Positions 11,011 to 22,195 of a stretch of 64,000 nt of DNA are shown piece after piece. How positions within the stretch are numbered: the first letter of the stretch is position 1; the number at the start of each line of letters is the position of its first letter. Made by a program: the position numbers and the translations under genes. This DNA is from Dryomyza anilis (lineage: Eukaryota; Arthropoda; Insecta; Diptera; Dryomyzidae): contig OX638130.1 in assembly GCA_951804985.1 (NCBI GenBank), positions 81,028,583 through 81,092,582 of the forward strand, given 5' to 3'. The notes beneath the pieces were generated by a model. The model was given only the letters and a program-made list of their open reading frames with translations, was not told where the DNA came from and did not search any database.

Positions 11011-12038
11011 TCTTATATCTTAAGAGTTATATCGTGATTACAATAAATGTTATATGGCAGCTAGGCGTGGCAGTTGACAAAAAACGCCCATTTTTTGTAA
11101 CACGGTTTGTACTTAAGTCATATTAGTATATACCAGTTTTCATTGATGTATCTCAAACCAATCCAAAATTATGGCGATTTATATACTAAAAAACAGGATT
11201 TTCAAAGTTAAGAAAAAAAATAGCAGAAAAATTCTTACCACTCCAAATCAAAGTGGAATGATCTTTGTTCAATGTCAAGAATTTATGTAAATTTTTTCAG
11301 AATTTAAAAAAGGCAGTTTTTGCATGCTGTGGTGCAAAACATCAAAAATCGTGTTTTTACAGTTTGCTAAGGGGGTGAAGGTGATGCGATAGAAAACTTA
11401 AATTTAAACTTCATTGACCAATAATAACAACATATTAAAATATGAAGTAAATTGGAGGGGGTCAGTGTCAAAGCTCGACGAATTGACGTGGAATGCCCCA
11501 TATACAATATATTTATTTATACGATTTATAACAATAATCTAAAACGTTTTTTTCTGTGTACATATTCGTATCTATTACAATTCAAAGGAATATTCATTTA
11601 GCGCAATAATTTCAAATTTCTGTCACAATTCAGTCAAACTCTCACACGCACATCTATAGCTGTATGATTCTGGCCGTATCAAATAGCAATTCCAAAACGA
11701 AATATTCGATTAATAAATAAAATAAAAATCATACTATTTAGTTTTAGGGACATTTGTGTGTTTTAGCAGGCCGGTGTTGCATGCTGTAGGGCGGGTGGAA
11801 TTGAAATCATTTCACAAAAATTGAAACATAAAAAAGCAATTATTACGTATTTGGTTCCGCCCCACATTACATCTCTCGGCAGCACCATAGTAGAAATTTA
11901 GATAAGGCTATAGTCATGTCAATCGTGGAAACAAATCGGGTACTGATCAAGGTCAATAAACGTTATATATCCTCAAATAATATAAAAAAGAAAGAATATT
12001 CTAAAAACAACCATAGACATGATAATAATTAAACTCTC
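11011..12038. other. Noncoding, AT-rich
   Basis: A TTTTTTTCTGTGTAC end-like motif at about 11550 resembles the terminal CACAGAAAAAA signature of other inverted-repeat elements in the window, but no partner end could be paired with it. No gene. Confidence 0.4.
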
Positions 12039-12177
12039 CTACTAGGTATATACCTAATGGAACTATGCGCTATTAGAGAGAAGTCCTAGGTACTGGTCGG
12101 TTTATGACAAGATTAAAAAACAATGATCCGTTTCCAATCATGTACAATTGTACAATTTTTACTAGGGATATGTTTAT
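12039..12177 (-). mobile_element. MITE, CCCTAGTAG family, copy 2 (reverse)
   Basis: On the minus strand it starts CCCTAGTAAAAATTG (right end at 12177) and contains GGATCATTG and CTTGTCATAAACCGACCAGT, matching the family interior. The left end carries CCTACTAGG next to TA. About 139 bases, noncoding. Confidence 0.6.
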
Positions 12178-12239
12178 TGTTTAACACACTGACGTGTTTA
12201 CATCATTTGATACAATCTCATCGTTTAGAAATTGTCGAA

Positions 12240-12960
12240 TGTGGGCATTTTGTGGGGTCCCGGACGGGACATTCGTACGCTTAAATCTTTAATATCACAA
12301 AGGAAAATTAATGAAATTACTTGAGGTTCATATGGAAATGTCAGTAAATTTTGCCTACAAATTATTTTTTTGAATTATTTAAAAAAATAGCTTAAATCAT
12401 GCACTTTCATTGTATATTTACACTTTGTTCCTAAACTTTATAGTTTTAGTTCCGGTGGGGACAAAAAATTCCGTATAGAAATTATCAGTACGATTTTTAT
12501 TCTAAAAATACTTTTTGCGTATAATATATTTTTTGAAATTTCTCAGAACATATCTGATACAATTTACTTTATTTTTGTATATGGACTCTTTGTTCATAAA
12601 GTTGACAGTTATTTTGTAATAAATCGCAGAATAATTCGGGATTTCCGTATGGAAATTTGCACTACGATTTTTTGCTAAAAATAATTTTGTATATGATAAT
12701 ATATAATCATTATAACAAAATGAAAAGTGATGTACTATTCAAATTTCCAGATGTTTTTAAATTTCTTTTTTTAATATTATTGAAGTTTTTTTTTTTTGCT
12801 ATTTTTGAAAAAACTTTTTTTTTATATTTTTTATACTGTAGTTTGACACTTTTGGTACTCAAAGGTTCCGGACGGGACAGATTTCAATTAGCTGTCAAAA
12901 TATTCTAGAAGTACTATTTTGAATTTTTGACGTTTTTCTGGAAATGCCCATATGTAAACG
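12240..12960 (+). repeat. Degenerate ~200-bp tandem repeat array
   Basis: A CCGGACGGGAC or CCGGTGGGGAC word occurs at about 12260, 12453 and 12869, i.e. at one and two multiples of roughly 200 bases; at the missing phase (about 12636) a decayed TTCGGGATTTCCG is present. Each is followed by TTCCGTATRGAAAT, then a TACGATTTTTNNCTAAAAATA phrase (clear at about 12470 and 12643). The units are much eroded by A/T indels. Reads as an old satellite-like or duplicated block; noncoding. Confidence 0.55.
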
Positions 12961-13289
12961 AATTATTCAAATTCTCATGATTTTCCTCAGTGTGGTGCTA
13001 TAACTGTCCAATTGAAAATATTGCACGGCTATGAATCGGGTGTGAATTGCGAATGAATCGGGTGCATTGACAGCTGAGATGTACCTGCAACAGTGCTTAA
13101 TCTACAGTTTACGCAATGTAAAATCCGATCGTTGTCCTATGGCGGATCATAGAAATTTTTGTACAGGGTCATATTTAAATGTATACTTTTGAAAACAACA
13201 ACCGCATGTTCTGACGCAATGCCTTGTAGGGAAAGCACTTGGTCATGAATGTGACTCATACCTGACATCGAAGAATTAATCACTCCTCC
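12961..13289. other. Noncoding, no feature seen
   Basis: A short repeat of GAATCGGGTG (about 13033 and 13052) is the only pattern seen. No gene. Confidence 0.45.
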
Positions 13290-13900
13290 ATCACATCTGC
13301 TGCTGGGGGTTTGTTTTGGCTCTTATGATATCTATTCGTTATACGGTTTCGTCTTTCTGTTTCGTTCTCTTTGTTGTTCTTGTGTATCTGTATCTGCGCG
13401 CAAAAATATATCTGAAAAATGCGAATTACTTCAGTCTACAAACAAACATCAAACATACCCAGCAATCCAGTCGAACCAATGCTCCATCCGCTCAGCACAA
13501 CATTCTGCGCCCCTGTTACAATTCGATGTTGTTGTATTCCAAAAATTATATCTCTGTGTGCGGTCGGTACTTCTGTGCCAGTGTGTGTGCGAGATATATT
13601 TGCAAAATGTAATGTAGAAGGTTTGCTGTCTGTCTGTCAGTAGTACAGCGAAATACAACTTAGCAGCAACGAGCAAAATATATCTAGATACAAAATATGT
13701 ATCTACAAAATATGTACCTACTACATTCACCGACGTGCGATTTATTCATGCAACAGGTTCATCGGCAACGTTAAGGTACAGATACAAACTCGCAGATACC
13801 CAGATACTCACTACGTGATAGGTTTTGTTGTTGCTACTGCCGCGGCATTGTGGCAATTGTTGTTGCTTCGCCATTATTAAAATGTCATCTCATTTTTGAT
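13290..13900. promoter_or_regulatory. Compositionally distinct unique block, candidate regulatory DNA
   Basis: Richer in G+C and lower in A/T runs than its flanks, with many AGATAC/GTATCT words (for example 13381-13410, 13676-13712, 13775-13810) and a GTCTGTCTGTC run near 13630. Overlapping open frames on both strands show no recognisable protein. It could be regulatory DNA or an untranslated exon; neither can be shown from the sequence. Confidence 0.25.
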
Positions 13901-14544
13901 ATGGGTTTCGTTCGTATTGTATTTTGTAGATATAAAGCATAACACATGCATTTATGTAGATACCTGTTGATATTTTAATTAGAGCGTTTTTACGAATCTT
14001 TTGTGAAATGCAACATCTAAACACATTTTACATATTTGAATTTCATAACGTTTTGTGGCGCACGGATTTTTGATAGTTTATGAATAACGTGAAGGACCTG
14101 TGATCGCTATATAGATTATTTCATAAACCCCTGTTGATTTAGAATATTTCACAGTACCTTATCTATACCAAGTTATCAGTCAAAACTTATTTTCCAACTT
14201 TTTTCTTTTGAAATTCCATAACACCTTCTGGACTTTTATTCTTTGTGTGCACAGCATAATTTTACGAAATTTACTTAGTTTTTTATGTCTTTAAAAGTTA
14301 TAAAAAATTTATTAAGATCGACTTAATGCTGACTAAATAAATTTTGTCGGTAATGCAGTTTTTACTAATTCTATTTTACAAATTGGAGCAAACTAAATTG
14401 TACTAAACTAAGCGATTTATTACGGACTTTGACAATTACCAATTACCGAATGCATGTTGAATGGAAACCCGTACAATAGTTTAGTAGGTCTAAAATGTCG
14501 ATTGTAATATCCTTGAAAAAACGATACTGTATAGGAAAAAACTG
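13901..14544. other. Noncoding, AT-rich
   Basis: No repeat boundary or gene recognised. Confidence 0.45.
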
Positions 14545-14979
14545 CCCGAGTGGAAATTGGTCAAGTGGAAATTGGTTAAGCCTTATTTCGCATCCGTCCC
14601 TGATCAGAATACGATAAGGAATGACTAGGTCAATCCTAATTTCAGATCCACGTAAAGCAACCTGATCCAACATTCATAAAAAATACTGATATAAAGGCTA
14701 CTTGAGGAAAACTGATGTGACACTTATGAAAAAAAATATTATTGGATATCCGATTAATATAATATGATCGAGATTTTATTAAAAACCTTTTATAATAAAA
14801 TTGGGTAGCAAAAATATTCCTATAAAATAAAATATTCATGCAATCTGCTCAATATAGCAACTTCGTATAGCGTTACGTTTTGAATAAGGCACTGATCTAA
14901 ACCTCTGATCGTTGCCTGACTTGAAATCAGGCTGCCTGATCAGACAATGATCGCATCTTGATTTAAATTTCCACTCGGG
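14545..14979. mobile_element. MITE, CCCGAGTGG family, full-length copy (435 bp)
   Basis: Ends are CCCGAGTGGAAATT (14545) and its inverse AATTTCCACTCGGG (ending 14979). The interior carries repeated CTGATCAG/TGATCAGA words and GATCCACGTAAAGCAACCTG, shared with the copies at 25649 and 27152. Flanks here are TG on both sides where the copy at 27152 has TA, so the presumed TA target has either mutated or differs. No transposase. Confidence 0.75.
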
Positions 14980-15540
14980 TGAGTACCTATAGAATTGATG
15001 TATGAGATTTCAAAGGGTAACATTTTTTCTCGTGTTGTTGGGTAGTGTAATTTTACATTGTTAAATGGTGTAACTGCGGTAAAAGACATAATCAATATTT
15101 ATAATGGTCAGATTTTCGACATTATCGTTGAGAATTGTGGGATCAACATGAATTGAATATACATAGCTTCTTTCTTTGACACTAAACACAGCAGCACTTG
15201 CTGTTTACTTTTGTTTTCAACCTGCTGACAGGTAGGTACAACTGACAGTGATTATACCAATTCATCACAAAGCATATACATTTTTTTGGGCTAGTAATGT
15301 GATGATCTTTTGGAAGGATTCAGAAGCTCCGACTACCTTTATATATATAAGAACACAACTAAAAACGAAGTAGTTCCTTTTTTCTTTGTATCCTCATTCC
15401 ACTCTGTGACAGTGTGTTTTTGTTTTTTCTTTGAGTTGTCAGAGTCTGAGGGTTCTGAAATTTTGAAGGATATAAAATAAAATCGGTAATAAATTAAAAA
15501 TTATTCCTATGTCAAATTTTTATGAAATCATAAATATGGA
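14980..15540. other. Noncoding; AG|GT-type site at 15231
   Basis: Mostly featureless. At 15210-15240 a pyrimidine-rich stretch ends in CTGACAG|GTAGGTAC, which can be read as an acceptor fused to a donor or as the CAGGTAG word bound by the fly factor Zelda. A single weak match cannot distinguish these from chance. Confidence 0.3.
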
Positions 15541-16125
15541 TTTTGGTACGCCGTTTGCATCATCTCCTGAGTCGATTTAGCGAAGTCCGCCCATCTGTCT
15601 GACTGTTGAAATCACTACTACTGAAAAACTTGAAGAACTAGATCAGTGAAATTCATAATTTAGATAACTTATATACATACGCATAATTGGTATGATCGGT
15701 CCATTGTGACCTGTAAATCGACCATTTATGTTCAAATACCTCATATAAAAATTACATCTTGAGGTGAATTTTACTATACCCGCTTATGTTAACTTTTTTG
15801 TTCATGTATATATTGACTTTATGCTTAAATATACAACTACAATGTTTTCTTGCGAACCGACTTGTGGTTCCCAAACAAATCGAAATTCGATATATCTACC
15901 CATTTGTATAAATAAAAGGAAATTCTTCAGCGATTACAAGTTTCTAGTTAATTTCAGGATTCGTATACCTCCTTGATCTATGCAGCACTTTAAGGGTATT
16001 ATCGGGTATATCGACTTAGACCGACTATAACGTTCATAATTCTTACTTACTTCATCAAACCAACTATCACAATTTCGCTACTTCAAAATTTCCCATGTGA
16101 CCTTACTTTCCTTACTGGTTAATTT
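15541..16125 (+). mobile_element. DINE-like element, copy lacking its 5' terminus
   Basis: Co-linear with the copy at 53626 from TTGGTACGCCGTTTG through GAGTCGATTTAG, GTCTGTTGAAATCAC-like, GACTTGTGGTTCCC, AAATTCTTCAGCGATT and CGACTATAA to TTCCCATGTGAC...ACTGGTT. The first ~40 bases (TATACCC stem) and a short internal piece after the GCCGTTTG phrase are missing. Noncoding; any frame through it is incidental. Confidence 0.75.
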
Positions 16126-16929
16126 TTTATTTTAATTTTTTTTGATTAAAATCTCGAATCTCGAGATGTTTGAATCTCGATTTTAATTGAATTCAGAAAT
16201 ATTTTTTTGGGATTTTCCTTCTTAAAATATTCCCAAAATCTAACTACTTTTTTAAAGTTGAGTATTCCAAATTACAAAGAAATCAACCACACAGAAAAAA
16301 TGGCCAATTATACAAATTCTGATCAAATTCTAAGGGAATGAATTTCTCCACAACATCTTAGTTACTTGGGTTTCTTAATGCCCAATGATTTTCTACGGGC
16401 CTGCTTTGTATAGATAGATCTTAGGAGACGGGAAATAGATGCATTACATGATCCCAGGAATGTACTACTGAAGTATTCATTTTTGTTGAAATCAAGGCAT
16501 AATTTAATTCTTCTGTTACATGCCGAAAAAAAATATATTATTTAAAATTTTTGTAATATAGATTTTTGTTGGTATTAATGGGTATCAGTATATATATAAA
16601 GTAAATTTGAAATATTTGATACTTTTAAAAATTAAAAAAGAATACGATATAACCTCAATGAAATGAATTCTAGTAGAAATTTACAATATTAGTAAAGACG
16701 ATATATAAAATCGGTATACCGAAACACATTCGTTATAAATCTGAAAACCGAAATCGATACAACAAACATATTTATATTGATTTCAATCCAAGGTTTTATA
16801 TAAATTATTTTGATTTTCAAATTAGACGAGAAATCTAATTTTAGATTCGACATGACTGTCATCTGTCTCATCAGGTACTAGGTATAAATTCGGTTTCAAG
16901 TGAATTTGGATACGTTTGTTTAAAAATTC
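16126..16929. other. Noncoding, AT-rich
   Basis: Short inverted play on AATCTCGA/TCGAGATT at 16151-16183. An element-end-like CACACAGAAAAAATGG occurs at 16290, but no matching right end was found. No gene. Confidence 0.45.
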
Positions 16930-17220
16930 ACTGCAATTGAAATTCTGGTGTGGCGAAATAAAACCCAAATAAAATGTAAACACTCTGCAAGAGCATAGTG
17001 GAAAAAGCAACAACCAACAGAAAAGAACAATAAACGAAATAAAAATAATAAAACTAAAAAAAACCAAAACAAAACAACAGATGCAACCATTTCCGGTTGT
17101 GCTGCCAGTCGAACTGCGACGAGTAGCGAGGGCGCGCATCTTCTGTGACTGGCTTCGTTTGTCACACAGTCATATTAGCAATCGGTGTTTGCTTTTGGCA
17201 ACGACTGAATTTGGTGGACT
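16930..17220. promoter_or_regulatory. CAA-rich then GC-richer block, candidate regulatory or leader DNA
   Basis: About 150 bases of AAAACCAAAACAAAACAAC-like sequence pass into a GC-richer piece (17080-17200) with GTGCTGCCAGTCGAACTGCG. This resembles fly untranslated leaders, but no splice donor of quality follows. Function unproven. Confidence 0.2.
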
Positions 17221-19487
17221 TGGATTCGTATACAAAAAACAAAATAAATTTACGCAAAAATGGCATTTGAATACTTGGTTCATTTGCAGTAACAGCGTTC
17301 TTTAGAAAACAACCATATTGATAACACTACTCTCTATACGATTTACCCCATACATGAATTTTGTATACAGTGGAGTGAAAAATAATTGGGACACAGTATA
17401 GAGTGTTAATTATAAAAACACAGTTAAATAACTGCATTTCAAACATTGCTTATATGCAGAATAGAATACACATATATTTTAAATTAACGAAATGATTAAA
17501 CTAAAGTCTAAATATTAAATTATACTTTTATTATTATTTATAAGATTTTTATTATTTCGGCAAAGTGAAGAATTTTAAATAAATATATATTTTTTTTCAA
17601 ATTTTCTATGTTTCGTAAGAAGATTCCCCAAAGTTCCACCTCTGTTTTTAATTTTCGGTACGCCAACTTTATAAAGTACCTATTATCTACTTAATGCAAT
17701 TGCCCCTTTTTGCCTGTTTTCAGTAAATAATAAAATATGGCCAATTTCCTCTATGTAGATTTTTATCAAATAGCAATAATTCACATATTTCATCCAAAAG
17801 TTGATTTCGAAAAATGTTATGATCATTTTTAATTTGGATACTAATTATGTATTAGAATCCAAACACGACATTAGAGAATCTTTCGTTTAACATTTCTCGA
17901 GTTATTAGACCATAACGCTTTAATAAAATCTCAAGTATAAAAAATTGGGTATCTACTAAGAGAATGAGGACAAGAAATTTAGAATGTCCGTTTTCAATAC
18001 TTCCCAAACAGAGATTGATATAGAATGAGTATCTGGCCAAATAAAAACAAAGGAGATCGCCCATCAAAAAGTATAAAAATAAGATATAAAAAAGTAGCAT
18101 TTTTAGTATTTTTTAGTATATTCAAAATATTTAGTATATTAAAAATAAAACTAATAAAAATGGAGTCCACCGTTTCGTGACTCTGGATTCGACTGAGAGC
18201 GATATATGAATGTTTCGACGCCATGTTTGGTCCGCCATTTTGAATTTAAAATTTTTGACATTGAATTCAGAATCAGCGATACTGAAACCCTAATACTACC
18301 AATTTTATCCAGATCCAACAATATCTACAGTTTTGGACACTTTTCCCTGCCCATAGTGCAACCGTCTAATATTTGCTGTGTCAATTACTAAGAACAGTTG
18401 CGAACTTTGGTTTATTTTAAAAATGTGTATTTTTATTAAATAATTTATCATTGTTAAAGTAATAGTAGGTTCTTATGTTAGAAAAGAAATTATATTTTAG
18501 CACTTAAAAAATATAGTTGTTGGAATTTTGGCGATCAAAGCATTGAATCTAATAAAAAAAACTACAAAGTAAAAACAAGTCTTACAGGAAAATTGCAGAC
18601 ATTGATGGATACTATAAGACAATGAAAGAATTTGATTAATTAAGTCCCTGAATTAGATGCACGAGGTCTCTTTCATACAGAGCATTGGAAAAGGAGTTGA
18701 ATCTTGACTTGGAGAAATCTACAAATCGTAAGATGTTGATTAACGAAAATGTTCCAGTTTTCGAACAGCTCTTATCCATCGTACGGATTCGGTATTAAAC
18801 TGATCAAAATGGTGGAGGCCATTTTGAGCACTAAATTAATACGCACAGAGTGTGTACGGTCTATGTTCTTCAGACCTATAGCGCCATATATTCATATTAT
18901 TCCAGTTTTCGATTGAAATATACTCTACATAATATTTCTTAAACCTAAAATATGTATAGAAGCCTCATATCAAGTGTTGTATCAATTTTCAAAATACTTA
19001 TCACGGTTCCTTAGATATGATTAAAAAAGAGCTAATTATTTGAATTGTTACGTTTTTTTTATATTTTTAATGTGAGTAGTATGTAATAAAAAGACATCTT
19101 TAATCAATAATATGAATTCCAAAATATTTCTTTCCACTAATAGTTGCTTCAGAACTGTTGCATTATAATTGTTAAATGCAAATCGTGCTAAATAAAAGAT
19201 ATGAATTTCAAGAAAAAATAGTTTTTAATTTTAACTGCATTTTTAAAAGTAAAAAAGTAAAAAAATATTTTTTGAAATTCATAAAATGAGTTAAACTTGC
19301 ATAATATATTTATTAGAGATGCATCAAAAAATTTCGAAAAAAAACAAGATATAAAATCTAGATATAAAAAATATCACACTGTGCATTCAAGTATAATTTG
19401 TAATATGACATAGTATGTAAAAGTGTTTCTAGAATTTTTCATATGAAATTTAAACGGAATTCGATCAAAAGCTTGAACATGGCCGAT
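17221..19487. other. Noncoding, AT-rich
   Basis: About 2.2 kb with A/T runs and no repeat boundary I can define. Short frames are chance openings. Confidence 0.5.
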
Positions 19488-20722
19488 TACACTGTTCTAC
19501 AAATTGAGGGTTGTTGGCATCCACAAAAATGAAACTTGTCTCCTGATTCTTGCTGCTTACTCAGAATCCCTATACGTCGAGATTTTGCAAAAAATCGAGT
19601 CAAAGTTGCAAAAAAGGCCATTTTTGGTACTTTATATCGCTAGTTATCGCACGATTTCGACACGTAGCAGATGCAAACTTTATCACAAAATAAAAATGAA
19701 CCTTTCCCTACGGATAATTGGCAAAAAAAATCAGGGTCCAGATATTAGTTTTTGCAAAAAATCAAAAAGAGATTTGTGTTACCAAAAAAGTGTGTCGGGA
19801 GTGTAATTTATCACAATTCTCTAAGCTCTCTTGAAAAACATTTAAAATTTCATATGTGTCACGAAAATAGTCCCAAATCTGCCATTCATTAAAATAAAAT
19901 GTTCAATATATATTACTACAACAGTCGCGACAAATCAATATTATAAATTTAAATTTAATAATGAGTAGCTGTAGGGTGTCGCATTTTTTCATTTTTTCAT
20001 GTCAAATTTACAAAAATTTCAGTTCAGTCGCTCAGAAGCATTCGTTGACGACGGATGTATATTTGATTTTTTTAACCCATTAAAGCCTGTCGAATCAGAT
20101 ACACACCAGGAGATTGCGCAGTGCAATTTTTCCCATCATGTTCTCCCATAATGCATACACCAGATGCTAAGAATTTTGTTCGATTTTGCATCTAGCACCA
20201 CTACATTAAATATGTATGAAATTGTATATCTCTGCGTGCAATTCCCTCTATTTTATTCAAATATTTTATAAAAATATTCCGAAAAATTTTAGTAAGATAA
20301 AGTTTAAAACATTTTTTCGAAATTTTGACAGCAAACACATTGCGAACTAATATTTAAATGTTTTTCAAGAGAGCTTAGAGAATTGTGATAAATTACTCTC
20401 CCGACACACTTTTTTGGTAACACAAATTTCTTTTTGATTTTTGCAAAAACTAATATCTGGACCCAGATTTTTTTGCCAATTATCCGTAGGAAAAGGTTCA
20501 TATTTTATTTTGTGTTAAAGTTTGCATCTGCTACATGTCGAAATCGTGCGATAACTTGCAATATAAAGTACCAAAAATGGCCTTTTTTGCAACTTTGACT
20601 CGATTTTTTGCAAAATCTCGACGTATAGGAAAAATTCTGAGTAAGCAGCAACAATCAGGAGACCGAAATCTACCAGAAATGATAAGTTTCATTTCTGTGG
20701 AAAATTCCTGTAGAACAGTGTT
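19488..20722. mobile_element. Large foldback element (arms ~370 and ~397 bp)
   Basis: The left arm (19488-19860) and right arm (20326-20722) are inverted copies. ACTGTTCTAC opens the left arm and its inverse closes the right. In between, the arms share CTCCTGATT.TTGCTGCTTAC, CAAAAAATCGAGTCAAAGTTG, TTTTTGGTACTTTATAT, ATCGCACGATTTCGACA, TAGCAGATGCAAACTTT, GGATAATTGGCAAAAAAA and CTCTAAGCTCTCTTGAAAAA with only scattered differences. The loop is about 465 bases. Both arms contain chance open frames. Length and symmetry suggest a foldback-type DNA transposon or a head-to-head pair of elements; transcription through it would give long double-stranded RNA. Confidence 0.85.
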
Positions 20723-22195
20723 ATTATCTAAAATGTAGCATTCTTCAATCAAATTCAATTAAATCTGGGTTTTCAATTGAATTAGAATATATAGAGAAAC
20801 ATTTCAAAATAAGTACTACAAAATAAGTAATATACTGGACGAACTAAACCGTCACTTATTTTTCACTCATACCAAAATACCGTTTTATCAGTATACCTCT
20901 ATGTAAGGATTTTTCTTCAAAAAAAAAACCTTAAATATATTTTTCTCATATAAAATAAATAAATCATAAATGTTTCCAAAGTATCTCCAAAATTCGAAAA
21001 ACTCGCAAAATTAGGTTAATAAAAAGGTTGCATTTTGCCCCTTTAGTCGCATCAACGGTAACCCTGCTCTCATATTATATTATCTGTCTTAATCCAGAAT
21101 TTCAACAAAGTTTCACTAAGAATTTAAACTGTGTATAAAGAAAATTATGTGATTTTATCAATAACGATTTTGAATGTCAATGGAATTTTGTTTAAGGTAT
21201 TTTGAATGTTTCCTTTTATAACATTAGTTTCATGAATTTTATTCTATTAATATGTGAAACATTATAAAAATAAAAGAAAAACTCGAAGTGTAGCACATCT
21301 TAAATGAGTTGCAACAATATTATAAAATATCATAACAGATTTTAAAACATTTTAACCAGAAAGATTAATGTAGAATGCGACTGAAAGAAACATTCTTCCT
21401 AAGCCACACACACAATAGCAATTGTTTGTCGTGATCCCACTATACGCGATAAACATATGTTTAAGCCTCGTACTGTATTTTTCAGTGGAATTACTTGAAT
21501 GTGGAAAAACTGCAATTCTTGAGTTTCTTTTGTTTTTGAATTTCTGTATTCAACAGAGCAGCAATAAAAGCAACAAAGCATTCGAATTTTTGTTGTTGTA
21601 TTGTCTCTCATTCTGCCAACAACATAAAAAGAACTGGTATTCTCTTAGTTGTTCGAAAACACGACTCTTTAATGATTGCTCGGTTTTCATTCATAAATTG
21701 AACATTTTGGTTCGGGGTTGATATACCTACATTTTTTGTATTTTATTAATTTTTCTGGTTTCGATGTATAAAATACAGTTCATTTTTTACATTTTCACAA
21801 AAATTCAATTTACGTAGGGTTAATTTTTAAAAAATATATCAAATAAAAGACACTCATCAAATATATATTTTTTTTCAAAAATACATATTTTAACATGATT
21901 AATATTATTATTATAGATAGTATTCGCGAGCACCTCTCACATAATTTTCTTATCCCATTTAACCTTTTGACATAAGCAAGAACCGTTTGACAAAATCTTG
22001 ACAGAACCCTAATAATTCTCCTTGTAATTGCATCATGGTCTAGCACCATACGAGCAAATGTACTTCTATTCTTCTGTCACAGCCAAGTAAGAAAAGCAAG
22101 CCGCACTTAAACAACCACTGAAATCTATATTATTATCAGACTTAAATTTTGTATGTTAATAAAAATAAATTTTTCTCGCCACCACTGTTAATCAA
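20723..22195. other. Noncoding, AT-rich, upstream of the putative 5' exon
   Basis: No repeats with defined ends. The last ~150 bases (22020-22195) become less AT-rich and may include promoter sequence for the block at 22196, but no clear TATA box, initiator or downstream element could be assigned. Confidence 0.4.

Noticed and set aside
19504..19806. 100-codon + strand ORF
   Set aside because: Falls within the left arm of the foldback; the right arm has the matching sequence with frame breaks, so the frame is not maintained.
20304..20501. 65-codon minus-strand ORF similar to the one at 19504
   Set aside because: The similarity is due to the inverted repeat, not to a protein family; both show frame-disrupting differences.
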